From positions 1 through 16,591 of the forward strand of contig JAHJBD010000080.1 in the NCBI GenBank assembly GCA_018813725.1: a DNA stretch of 16,591 nucleotides, given 5' to 3'. The stretch's first letter is position 1. The number at the start of each line of letters is the position of its first letter. The notes under the pieces are model-generated. The model did no database searches. It saw nothing but the letters and a program-made list of their open reading frames with translations, and was not told the origin of the DNA. Source of the DNA: Nanobdellota archaeon (GTDB lineage Archaea > Nanobdellota > Nanobdellia > Woesearchaeales > JAHJBD01). Of the stretch, positions 1-7,204 are shown piece after piece. A program made the position numbers and the translations under genes.

Positions 1-75
1 AGGCCAAGATTCACATGGCACGGCGGAGAAAGTCCTTCTGCATTGGTACAAAAAAAGAAAGAATTCAGTTTCTAA
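1..75 (+). CDS. C-terminal end of an unidentified gene (partial, cut by window edge)
   Basis: Frame 1 is open from the first base to a TAA at 73-75, giving 24 residues that begin RPRFTWHGGE and end KKKEFSF. I do not recognise the protein. The case for a real gene is weak but direct: the stop shares the bases CTAA (72-75) with the TAG of the opposite-strand membrane protein gene. Exactly the same arrangement is seen between the acetolactate decarboxylase gene and trpA at 2295-2298. The mixed polar/aromatic composition ending in a lysine-rich tail is ordinary for a soluble C-terminus. No function is proposed. Confidence 0.4.
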   Translation, partial: RPRFTWHGGESPSALVQKKKEFSF

Positions 76-272
76 GCCCTTTTTTTAGGAAAAGCCACAG
101 GCTGGTATGTCATTGATATCATCGATGCTACAAACATTATCACAAAGAAAAGCATGAATGTGAATCCCCATGATGCATCTCTGGGAAAGACCCATAACCA
201 GCTGATTATGAATCCTATCAACGAAGATAGCATGAAACTGCTTTTTAACGGAACAACATCTCTTGGAGCCAT
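72..272 (-). CDS. Small two-helix membrane protein, unknown function
   Basis: A 66-residue protein starting MAPRDVVPLK. It has two hydrophobic stretches at about residues 13-30 and 36-55, joined by a short turn containing FPRDASWG, and a basic tail (PKKRA). This suggests a helical hairpin in the cytoplasmic membrane. The start is well supported: an AGGTGAT ribosome binding site (278-284) lies 5 bases before the ATG, and TATA-like sequence lies beyond it next to the trpS stop codon. The gene is 43 bases downstream of trpS on the same strand, so it could be read from its own promoter or by readthrough. I do not recognise the family. Small archaeal membrane proteins of this kind are often conserved but unstudied. 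Its stop codon overlaps that of the convergent partial gene. Confidence 0.7.
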   Translation of the reverse strand: MAPRDVVPLKSSFMLSSLIGFIISWLWVFPRDASWGFTFMLFFVIMFVASMISMTYQPVAFPKKRA

Positions 273-277
273 AATCT

Positions 278-316
278 ATCACCTAAAATATCCCTTATAT
301 TTATACTATATAAATT
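278..316 (-). promoter_or_regulatory. Promoter and ribosome binding site of the small membrane protein gene
   Basis: On the minus strand this 43-base gap holds an AT-rich TATA-like run (295-316, including TTTATATA) and then AGGTGAT (278-284), which matches the archaeal 16S anti-Shine-Dalgarno tail. Using the upstream TATA at about 307-316 gives a leader of roughly 14 bases that would just include the ribosome binding site. The promoter starts immediately after the trpS stop. Confidence 0.5.
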
Positions 317-1425
317 TAATCCTTAATTATGAACTTGTCCAGCGTTTTCCTTGCGTATTCACGCTTTTTCTGATGCTCAGCAAGGAAAAAATTAAGCTTC
401 TCTATAAGGATTGCCTTAAGTTCGCCGCTCAATAATTTTCCAGACTTGTAATCATCATGGATATTTTTCAGCTTGCTATCATCATCTTCAAAGAATGTGA
501 GCCACTGGTAAGATGTGTCAATGTCAGGGTTTCCGCCAGTTTTCCTGTGCTCTTCAACAGTGTCTTTGCCGCCTGAAAATGCATACTTATTGATCTTGTT
601 CTTGACCTCTTTAGGCGTATCTGTGGTATAGATCGTTATTCCATTTGAAGAAGACATCTTGCCTGTCCCTTCAAGCGCTGGCAAAAATCTCTGATGTATT
701 ATTGCAGGCTTATAATATCCAAGCTTTGGCATGATATCCCTTGTTATCCTGAAATGAGGGTCTTGGTCAACTGCCAAGGGTATGAGACAAGGTATATTCT
801 TCCCTTTCTGCACAGACGGCAAAAAGCATGGCACAGACTGCATTGACGTAAAGAATATCTGTCCAACATTATTCTCATCCTTGAATCCAAACGCAGCTTT
901 CACAGTTGAAAATGTAAGCTTTTTGGCAACCCTAAGAGCTTGCTTGTACATTGTCTTTCCATAATCAGTATTGGCGAATATGAATGTTTTCTTTGGGTCA
1001 AACCCAAGCGCAACAATATCCAGAGCATTCTCATAAGCAAGCTTGTTTGTATCTTCAAGTGTCAAATCATTCTTGAACAAGAACTTCTCATCATCAGTCA
1101 ATTGGAAATAAAGTTCAACTCCAAACTTATCCTGCAGCCACTTAGTAAACCTCCACACGGTAAGATGGCCCAGATGCACTTTTTCAGAAGGCCCTCTTCC
1201 TGTGTATAGGAAGAACTTGTTGCCCTTGTCATATTCATCCAAAAGCCAGTTTAGGTCGCGGTGGCAGAAAAATATCTTTCTTTTCAGATAAGGATGAAGC
1301 TCGCCTGCGACCTTCTCGATCCTTTTGAGGGTCTTTTCAGAAAGTGGCTCAGTGCCAAACTCTTTTATCAGCTTGTTATAGTCAATATCACCTGAAACTT
1401 CCCATGGGGTAACTGTGAATGCCAT
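316..1425 (-). CDS. trpS: Tryptophanyl-tRNA synthetase (archaeal/eukaryal type)
   Basis: Class I aminoacyl-tRNA synthetase of 369 residues that charges tRNA-Trp with tryptophan in the cytoplasm. The ATP-binding HIGH motif appears as HLGH (residues 84-87) within YTGRGPSEKVHLGH, the form typical of archaeal and eukaryotic TrpRS. It is followed by QLTDDEKFL (108-116), AVDQDPHFR (218-226) and an intact KMSSS loop (256-260). The length fits the archaeal family, which lacks the long N-terminal extensions of eukaryotes. The start at 1425 is supported by a TATA box (TTTATATATTAA on the minus strand) centred about 25 bases upstream, implying a leaderless mRNA. It lies near the trp operon on the same strand but is separated from trpA by a gene on the other strand, so it is transcribed independently. 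It has five tryptophans, in contrast to the Trp-poor biosynthetic enzymes beside it. Confidence 0.97.
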   Translation of the reverse strand: MAFTVTPWEVSGDIDYNKLIKEFGTEPLSEKTLKRIEKVAGELHPYLKRKIFFCHRDLNWLLDEYDKGNKFFLYTGRGPSEKVHLGHLTVWRFTKWLQDKFGVELYFQLTDDEKFLFKNDLTLEDTNKLAYENALDIVALGFDPKKTFIFANTDYGKTMYKQALRVAKKLTFSTVKAAFGFKDENNVGQIFFTSMQSVPCFLPSVQKGKNIPCLIPLAVDQDPHFRITRDIMPKLGYYKPAIIHQRFLPALEGTGKMSSSNGITIYTTDTPKEVKNKINKYAFSGGKDTVEEHRKTGGNPDIDTSYQWLTFFEDDDSKLKNIHDDYKSGKLLSGELKAILIEKLNFFLAEHQKKREYARKTLDKFIIKD

Positions 1426-1443
1426 AACTCAAGAATTAGGGTT

Positions 1444-1455
1444 TTAATATATAAA
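1444..1455 (-). promoter_or_regulatory. TATA box of trpS (leaderless promoter)
   Basis: Minus-strand TTTATATATTAA is centred about 25 bases before the trpS ATG at 1425. There is no Shine-Dalgarno-like sequence between it and the ATG, so transcription probably starts at or next to the start codon. Confidence 0.6.
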
Positions 1456-1480
1456 TGTTTAGTGCAATATTCGCAAAACT

Positions 1481-1518
1481 ATATATATTTAACAAACATC
1501 CTATGATAAACTTAAGGT
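1481..1518 (+). promoter_or_regulatory. TATA box and short leader of the acetolactate decarboxylase gene
   Basis: The run ATATATATTT (1481-1490) is a good TATA box. Transcription would start near 1511-1513, leaving a leader of about 12-14 bases that includes AAGGT (1514-1518), a weak ribosome binding site 6 bases before the ATG at 1525. It is divergent from the trpS promoter within a 99-base gap. Confidence 0.5.
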
Positions 1519-1524
1519 AAAAAC

Positions 1525-2298
1525 ATGAAAAAACTATTATTATTAATTCTAGCCGTGTTGATGGTTGGCTGTACAACAGTAGAGAAGCCCAACAAAGATG
1601 TTCTTTTCCAGGTATCAACGATCGATGCATTGCTTGCCGGTGTTTATGATGGCGAGATATCAGTAGCTGAACTCAATCAGAATGGAGACTTTGGCATAGG
1701 CACTTTTAACAGCTTGGACGGGGAGATGGTCGCTGTCGATGGCAACATATATAAGATAAGAACAGACGGCGTTGCCTATCTGATGGGCGACGAGGAAAAA
1801 ACACCTTTTGCAGTGATGACTTTTTTTGAGCCAGATGAAAAAGTGTTTATGACCGGAGAGATCGACTACAATGAATTACAGGAATACCTGGATAACGCAC
1901 TTGGATCAAAAAATATCTTCTATGCTTTCAGGATACAAGGCGAATTTGATTACATCAAGACAAGAAGCGTTCCCAAACAATCAAGACCATATCCTAAACT
2001 TGTTGATGCGGTTGCCAAACAAGCCATATTTGAATTTAAAGATGTAAAGGGTACTATTATCGGCTTCAGAAGCCCTGATTATGTTGATGGCATAAATGTG
2101 CCTGGTTACCATATCCATTTCATCACTGACGACAGAAAAGCTGGCGGACACCTTCTTAGTGTTCAGATGAAAGATATCACTGTTGAGGTAGACCATACAA
2201 CAGACTTTTACATGACCCTGCCTAAGCAAGGTGATTTTTATGATATTGATCTGTCAGAGGACAAACAGGAAGAGCTGACAAAAGTAGAGAAGGACTAA
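1525..2298 (+). CDS. budA: Alpha-acetolactate decarboxylase with lipoprotein-like signal peptide
   Basis: A 257-residue protein matching acetolactate decarboxylase (BudA/AlsD family), which converts alpha-acetolactate to acetoin and CO2. The core starts at about residue 28 with FQVSTIDALLAGVYDGE, followed by GDFGIGTFNSLDGE (54-67), TPFAVMTFF (93-101) and the metal site GYHIHF...GGHL, which supplies His196, His198 and His209 as zinc ligands. Glu67 and Arg147 are plausible matches to the conserved active-site acid and arginine. The first 16 residues (MKK, a leucine-rich run, then MVGC) look like a lipoprotein signal with Cys16 as the lipidated residue; the -3 position is Met, slightly off the usual lipobox. 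If so, the enzyme sits on the outer face of the membrane. The family is mainly bacterial. No acetolactate synthase is in the window. The stop overlaps that of convergent trpA by 4 bases. Confidence 0.92.
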   Translation: MKKLLLLILAVLMVGCTTVEKPNKDVLFQVSTIDALLAGVYDGEISVAELNQNGDFGIGTFNSLDGEMVAVDGNIYKIRTDGVAYLMGDEEKTPFAVMTFFEPDEKVFMTGEIDYNELQEYLDNALGSKNIFYAFRIQGEFDYIKTRSVPKQSRPYPKLVDAVAKQAIFEFKDVKGTIIGFRSPDYVDGINVPGYHIHFITDDRKAGGHLLSVQMKDITVEVDHTTDFYMTLPKQGDFYDIDLSEDKQEELTKVEKD

Positions 2299-3089
2299 TC
2301 TGTAGTGGCTCTTTTCATCTCTGCTACAAATTTGCTAATCTCATACATCATATTTTTCTTATTATTTAAATTCTTCTCAATTATCTTTACAACAGCAGAA
2401 CCGACGATAGCGCCGTCAGCTCCTGCTTTAAGCACAGACTTTACATGGTCTGGCTTTGATATGCCGAATCCTGCGCATAACGGAAGAGAAGTCTGCGGCC
2501 TTATACGTTTTAGCAATTGCAATGTATCTGTCTTTACATCTGCCCTTGCTCCGGTAACCCCCAGCCTCGCTACCACATATACAAATCCCCTTACCTTCTG
2601 TGCGATCTTTGCGAGTCTTTTATCTGACGTAAGCGGACTGACGATAAACACAGTGTCCACATTGTTCTTTCTTCCTGCTAGTATATACTCAGAAGCCTCT
2701 TCGATCGGAAGGTCTGCGATCAGCACAGAATCAACACCTGCCTTTTTAGCATCCTTATAGAAATTGTTTATACCGCGCTGGTACACAAGATTGCTGTAGA
2801 CAAGAAGCCCGATAGGTATCTTATCATCAAACTTCCTGATCTCTTTGATAAACCCAAAATTCTTATCTGTATTTATATTTCTTGATAATGCCCTGATATC
2901 CGCAGCCTGTATTGTTGGTCCGTCTGCAAGCGGATCTGAGAAAGCAAACCCTAGCTCAAGCACATCAGCTCCTGCCCTGATGATGGTCTTCACTATCTCT
3001 AGACTAGTCTGATAATCTGGATCTCCGATTACTGTGAAAGGTACTAATGCTTTTTCTTTTCTCATAAAGACTTTTTTGTATCTGTTCAT
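2295..3089 (-). CDS. trpA: Tryptophan synthase alpha chain
   Basis: A 264-residue TIM-barrel protein that splits indole-3-glycerol phosphate into indole and glyceraldehyde 3-phosphate; indole is channelled to TrpB. The catalytic pair is present: Glu45 in LELGFAFSDP and Asp56 in PLADGPTIQ. The segment ARLGVTGARAD (around residues 175-185) corresponds to the mobile loop 6 that closes on the substrate. GFGIS and GAIVGSAVV near the C-terminus are the phosphate-binding segments. The length is normal. It is the last gene of the operon and overlaps trpB by the 4 bases ATGA, with GGGGATGA just upstream as a likely ribosome binding site. The alternative start at Met9 is less likely because the first Met sits in the overlap. 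The stop codon overlaps the acetolactate decarboxylase stop. Confidence 0.97.
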   Translation of the reverse strand: MNRYKKVFMRKEKALVPFTVIGDPDYQTSLEIVKTIIRAGADVLELGFAFSDPLADGPTIQAADIRALSRNINTDKNFGFIKEIRKFDDKIPIGLLVYSNLVYQRGINNFYKDAKKAGVDSVLIADLPIEEASEYILAGRKNNVDTVFIVSPLTSDKRLAKIAQKVRGFVYVVARLGVTGARADVKTDTLQLLKRIRPQTSLPLCAGFGISKPDHVKSVLKAGADGAIVGSAVVKIIEKNLNNKKNMMYEISKFVAEMKRATTD

Positions 3090-4264
3090 ATCTTCATCCC
3101 CATCACACGCGCAGCCTCAACAACATCTTTGTCTCCCCTGCCTGACAGGTTGACTATCACCAATCTCTTCTTGAATCTTTTAGCATTAGATATCAGGTAT
3201 CCTACTGCATGTGCACTTTCAAGGGCAGGGATTATACCTTCTTCATGGCTCAGTATCTTGAATGCGTCCAGACATTCCTTATCAGTTGCATAATAATATT
3301 CAGCCCTTTTCAATTCTCTAAGATATGCATGCTCAGGGCCTACTGCTGAATAATCCAGGCCTGCTGATACTGAATGCGTGTTATATATCTGTCCGTATCT
3401 GTCCTGTAAGACATAAGTGAAAGTTCCCTGGAATATCCCAAGCCTGCCAAGCTTCTTGTCAGCAAACCTTGCTGCATGTTTTCCGCTTTTGATGCCAAAT
3501 CCTCCGGCTTCAACACCTATCAGCTTGACTTTCTTATCTTTTACAAATTCCCTGAATATGCCTATTGCGTTGCTGCCGCCGCCAACACATGCTATCACTG
3601 CATCTGGCAGCCTGCCTTCTATCTCTAAGATCTGTTTTCTTGCTTCCTTTCCTATGACTGACTGGAAATGTGCAACAATCTCAGGATAAGGTGACGGTCC
3701 AAGCACACTGCCTAGAAGATAATGAGTTGTCTTGACATTAGTGGTCCAGTCTCTTAGAGCCTCATTGATCGCATCCTTTAGGGTCTTGCTTCCTGTTTCA
3801 ACAGGATTGACTTTTGCTCCAAGAAGCTTCATCCTAAATACATTAAGTTTCTGCCTTTCGATATCAACAGTGCCCATATATATCTCGCATTGCAGCCCTA
3901 ATTTGGCGCATGCAGTGGCAGTCGCAACTCCATGCTGTCCAGCTCCTGTCTCAGCGATGATACGCTTCTTGCCCATCTTCTTTGCAAGCAGCGCCTGCCC
4001 TAATGCATTGTTGATCTTGTGCGCTCCAGTGTGGGCAAGATCTTCTCTTTTCAGATACACCTTGCATCCTAGCTTTTTTGACAACCTGTCAGCAAAGGAT
4101 AAAGGCGTTGCCCTTCCAACATATTCTCTTAACAGTCTTTGGAATTCAGCATTAAACTTTTTATCATTCTTATATCTGCCAAAAGCCAAGGTTAGTTCTT
4201 CAACTGCAGGTACAAGTGTCTCTGGAACAAACACTCCTCCGTATTTCCCAAATCTTGTCTTCAT
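3086..4264 (-). CDS. trpB: Tryptophan synthase beta chain (TrpB1 type)
   Basis: A 392-residue PLP enzyme that joins indole and serine to make tryptophan. The PLP lysine is Lys83 in HTGAHKINN, the catalytic glutamate is Glu105 in AETGAGQHG, and the PLP phosphate loop is GGGSNAIG (around residues 228-235). The C-terminal SGRGDKD segment that contacts the PLP ring nitrogen is intact. The length and the start (TRFGKYGGVFVPE) match the TrpB1 class that pairs with TrpA, not the longer TrpB2 class, in agreement with trpA lying next door. It overlaps trpCF upstream and trpA downstream by ATGA. It contains one of only two tryptophans in the whole operon (RDWTT). Confidence 0.98.
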   Translation of the reverse strand: MKTRFGKYGGVFVPETLVPAVEELTLAFGRYKNDKKFNAEFQRLLREYVGRATPLSFADRLSKKLGCKVYLKREDLAHTGAHKINNALGQALLAKKMGKKRIIAETGAGQHGVATATACAKLGLQCEIYMGTVDIERQKLNVFRMKLLGAKVNPVETGSKTLKDAINEALRDWTTNVKTTHYLLGSVLGPSPYPEIVAHFQSVIGKEARKQILEIEGRLPDAVIACVGGGSNAIGIFREFVKDKKVKLIGVEAGGFGIKSGKHAARFADKKLGRLGIFQGTFTYVLQDRYGQIYNTHSVSAGLDYSAVGPEHAYLRELKRAEYYYATDKECLDAFKILSHEEGIIPALESAHAVGYLISNAKRFKKRLVIVNLSGRGDKDVVEAARVMGMKI

Positions 4265-5619
4265 TGCCTTACTGCCTCAATGACTTTTTTAATTTTTTTT
4301 GAATCTTTCTTGCCAGGTTTCAGTTCAACACCTGAACAGACATCAACGCCGTAAGGCTGTGCCATAAAAACGGCTTTAGCTACATTTTGTGCTGTCAAGC
4401 CTCCGCTGACAAAGAAAGGCTTATGGATATTCTTGAGAAGGTTCCAGTTAAATACTCTGCCTGTGCCTCCGTATTGACCAATAACTTTTGTGTCAAACAG
4501 CAAATAATCAGCATCAGCATATGCCTCAGCTTTTTTGATGTCTTTTGCTGTCTTTACCCGTACAGCTTTTATCACTTTTTTCTTCAGTTTTGACTTGATA
4601 GACCTTATGAAAATATTATCTTCATCACCATGCAGCTGAATGATGTCGAGGTCGCAGTAATCAGCTGTTTTTACTATCTCATCAACAGAGGAATTGACAA
4701 AAACTCCTGCTTTAAGCACATTCTTTGGTACTTTTGCGATTATCTTTTTTGCACTTTCCTTTTTGACAAACCTTGCAGACTTCTGATAAAAGTTCAGCCC
4801 GATGATGTCAGCATCTTTTGAAGCTAAACAGTCACTGGCATTAGTTATCCCGCACACCTTGATCATAGGCGTCATAAACTGATCTATCTTCCTTCCTATG
4901 TCTGTCTCTCTCATCAATGACGTACCGATAAGAACAGCATTGACTTTGCCTTTGACAGAATCAATGTCTTCCTTTGTCTCAAATCCGGATTCAGAGACAA
5001 TTACCTTATTTCTTGGAACTTTATTCACTAGCCGAAGCGTAGTGTTGAGATCAATCCTTAAGCTGTCAAGGTTCCTGTTATTTATCCCTATTATTTCGGC
5101 TTTTGTGTCAAGCACATTTTTAAGCTCCTGTGAAGTGTGTACTTCCACAAGACATTCCATGTTATACTTTTTTGCAATGTCTATAAACCTGTCTATCTGG
5201 CCTTTTGTCAGTATAGCTGCTATCAGCAAGACAGCGTCAGCCCCATAATGCCTTGCTTCATATATCTGATATTCGTCAATTATAAAATCCTTCCTAAGGA
5301 GCGGCTTTTTGGTCAGAGCCCGAACCTTTGTTAGGTATTCCAGCTTGCCTTGAAAAAATTTCTCATCAGTAAGCACAGATATGGCAGACACTTTATTTGT
5401 GTCGTAAACCTTTGCGATCTCTTTTAAGTTAAAGTTTTTTCTGATCACACTTTTTGAAGGTGACCCTTTCTTGATCTCAGCAATAAGGTTTATGCCTGGC
5501 TTGGATATTGCTTTCTTAAAGTCCCTGTCAGATTTCTTCAGTTCACAAATAAAACTATTCAAGTAAGGTTTGTTAGCCAATTCTTTTCTTTTTTCAGCGA
5601 TGATCTTGTCTAATATCAT
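4261..5619 (-). CDS. trpCF: Fused indole-3-glycerol-phosphate synthase / phosphoribosylanthranilate isomerase
   Basis: One 452-residue chain carries two successive steps of tryptophan synthesis. Residues 1 to about 248 are TrpC: AEIKKGSPSKS with Lys50, VLTDEKFFQG, LRKDFIIDEYQI with Lys110, VEVH with Glu158, GINNRNL and VSESGF with Glu210 are all recognisable. Residues 252-452 are TrpF: MIKVCGITNASD supplies the catalytic Cys256, LFDTK supplies the catalytic acid Asp376, and GGTGRVFNW plus FVSGGL form the phosphate site. TrpF acts first and passes its product to TrpC. The fusion order is the same as in E. coli TrpC, whereas most archaea I know of have separate trpC and trpF. There is no stop or frameshift at the junction (QFMTPMIKV). 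It overlaps both neighbours by ATGA. Confidence 0.97.
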   Translation of the reverse strand: MILDKIIAEKRKELANKPYLNSFICELKKSDRDFKKAISKPGINLIAEIKKGSPSKSVIRKNFNLKEIAKVYDTNKVSAISVLTDEKFFQGKLEYLTKVRALTKKPLLRKDFIIDEYQIYEARHYGADAVLLIAAILTKGQIDRFIDIAKKYNMECLVEVHTSQELKNVLDTKAEIIGINNRNLDSLRIDLNTTLRLVNKVPRNKVIVSESGFETKEDIDSVKGKVNAVLIGTSLMRETDIGRKIDQFMTPMIKVCGITNASDCLASKDADIIGLNFYQKSARFVKKESAKKIIAKVPKNVLKAGVFVNSSVDEIVKTADYCDLDIIQLHGDEDNIFIRSIKSKLKKKVIKAVRVKTAKDIKKAEAYADADYLLFDTKVIGQYGGTGRVFNWNLLKNIHKPFFVSGGLTAQNVAKAVFMAQPYGVDVCSGVELKPGKKDSKKIKKVIEAVRQ

Positions 5620-6629
5620 GAATTTGTGAACTCCACCAATTCTTTTAGTTTCTTTAGTGCATTGCCAGAATCAATAGACCGTTCAGCCATCTTTATCCCG
5701 TCTTTGATATCATTCACAATCTCGGCAGCAAATATGCCCAAAGCAGCATTGAGGACAACAACATCTCTTTTTGGCCCCTTTTCTTTGCCTTCAAGTATGC
5801 TCATTATTATCTTTTTATTCTCTTTAGGATCAGCACCTTTTATCTTGTCAAGTGCAGCCCTCTTGATCCCAAAATCTTCAGGCTTGATCTCATATGTCCT
5901 TATATGCCCTTGTATAAACTCTGATATCTTAGTTGGCCCAGTGATAGTTGCTTCGTCAAGTCCGCTGCCGTTGACAACAAGCGCATGCCTGCACCCAAGG
6001 TTGCCTAATACTTCAGCCATAGGTTCTGTCAATTTTGGGTCAAATACTCCCATAAGCTCAAACGGAGCTTCAGCAGGATTTGTCAGCGGGCCTAACACAT
6101 TAAATATTGTCCTCACAGCCAATTCTTTTCTTGGTCCGATAGCATACTTCATAGCTCCATGGAATTTTGGTGCAAACATATATCCTATGCCTATCTTGCT
6201 TATGCATCTCTCGACCTGTTTTGGTTCAAGGTCTATCTTTACGCCAAGTTCAGCAAGAACATCTGCTGAGCCTGATCTTGAGCTTACGCTTTTGTTGCCG
6301 TGCTTTGCTACAGGAACTCCTGCTCCAGCAACAACGATCGCTGCAGCTGTTGAGATATTGAAAGTTCCTGTCTTATCTCCTCCAGTCCCTACAATATCTA
6401 CTAGCTTTGAATGGTTCTTTGGCTTGATCTTTGCTGCTTTCTGCCTCATTACTTTTGCACATGCAGTTATCTCAGGTATTTTTTCACCTTTTATCCTGAG
6501 CGAAACAAGAAAACCTGCAATCTGGGCATCAGTAGCCTCTCCGCTCATTATCTGGTTCATCACAGCTTCTGCCTGCTCCTGTGCCAGGTCTTTGCCGTCG
6601 ATAAGCATCTGGATCGCTTCTTGTATCAT
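5616..6629 (-). CDS. trpD: Anthranilate phosphoribosyltransferase
   Basis: A 337-residue enzyme that transfers the phosphoribosyl group of PRPP to anthranilate, the second step of the pathway. The helical N-terminal domain is followed by the PRPP-binding GTGGD (81-85), NIST (91-94), KHGNKS (109-114) and SRSGSADVLAELG (117-129), then the MFAPKFHGAMK segment and IFNVLGPLTNPA that are diagnostic of TrpD and distinguish it from pyrimidine nucleoside phosphorylases. The length is normal, and there is no fusion to TrpG as in enteric bacteria. The start is set by the ATGA overlap with trpG, with GGAGATG just upstream as a ribosome binding site. Confidence 0.98.
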   Translation of the reverse strand: MIQEAIQMLIDGKDLAQEQAEAVMNQIMSGEATDAQIAGFLVSLRIKGEKIPEITACAKVMRQKAAKIKPKNHSKLVDIVGTGGDKTGTFNISTAAAIVVAGAGVPVAKHGNKSVSSRSGSADVLAELGVKIDLEPKQVERCISKIGIGYMFAPKFHGAMKYAIGPRKELAVRTIFNVLGPLTNPAEAPFELMGVFDPKLTEPMAEVLGNLGCRHALVVNGSGLDEATITGPTKISEFIQGHIRTYEIKPEDFGIKRAALDKIKGADPKENKKIIMSILEGKEKGPKRDVVVLNAALGIFAAEIVNDIKDGIKMAERSIDSGNALKKLKELVEFTNS

Positions 6630-7204
6630 TTGAACATCTCCATTATATTATCGATGATCTTCCCGCCAACTGGGGTTAGCACAGATTCAGGATGGAACTG
6701 GACTCCGATCACTGGAAATTCCTTATGCCTTACAGCCATAACAACAGATTTGTCCTCAGTCCTTGCCGATACCTCAAGGCAATATGGCACTTCAACAGAA
6801 CAAAGGCTATGGTATCTTCCTGCCTGGAAATTCTGTTCTATCCCGTGGAAGATGCCTTCTTTATCATGTATTATCTTTGTAGGCTTGCCGTGTATTGTCT
6901 CAGCTGCCTTGTCAACTTTTCCCCCAAAAGCTACAGTTATCGCTTGATGGCCAAGGCATACTCCAAATATCGGTATCTTCTCATGATATGTCTTGATTAT
7001 CTCTATTGAATTGCCTGCCTGTTCAGGAGTTGAAGGCCCTGGTGATATCACGATCAGCTGCGGCTTAAGCTTCTTTATAACATTATCAATGGTCCTCATG
7101 TCAACATTGTTCCTGTAAACCACAACTTCGCACCCTTTTTTCTCAAATTCATCAACTAGGTTGTATGTGAATGAGTCAAAATTATCTATGAATAGGACTC
7201 TCAT
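6626..7204 (-). CDS. trpG: Anthranilate synthase component II (glutamine amidotransferase)
   Basis: A 192-residue class I glutamine amidotransferase that supplies ammonia to TrpE. The nucleophile is Cys83 in GVCLGHQAI, and the other triad residues are His171 and Glu173 in FHPESVLTP. The N-terminus IDNFDSFTYNL and the oxyanion segment ISPGPSTPEQAG are classic TrpG/PabA features. PabA use for folate cannot be excluded, but the position directly after trpE makes tryptophan synthesis the main role. It has the best ribosome binding site in the operon: minus-strand AGGAGGT (7210-7216) 5 bases before the ATG, lying inside the end of trpE. It overlaps trpE and trpD by 4 bases each. Confidence 0.97.
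   Translation of the reverse strand: MRVLFIDNFDSFTYNLVDEFEKKGCEVVVYRNNVDMRTIDNVIKKLKPQLIVISPGPSTPEQAGNSIEIIKTYHEKIPIFGVCLGHQAITVAFGGKVDKAAETIHGKPTKIIHDKEGIFHGIEQNFQAGRYHSLCSVEVPYCLEVSARTEDKSVVMAVRHKEFPVIGVQFHPESVLTPVGGKIIDNIMEMFK

Noticed and set aside
3732..4283. 183-codon open frame antisense to trpB
   Set aside because: Ser/Leu-rich shadow of trpB without any domain or upstream signals.
5626..6633. 335-codon open frame antisense to trpD
   Set aside because: It mirrors trpD on the opposite strand, is Ser/Pro/Leu-rich with no recognisable domain, and is explained by codon bias in the real gene.
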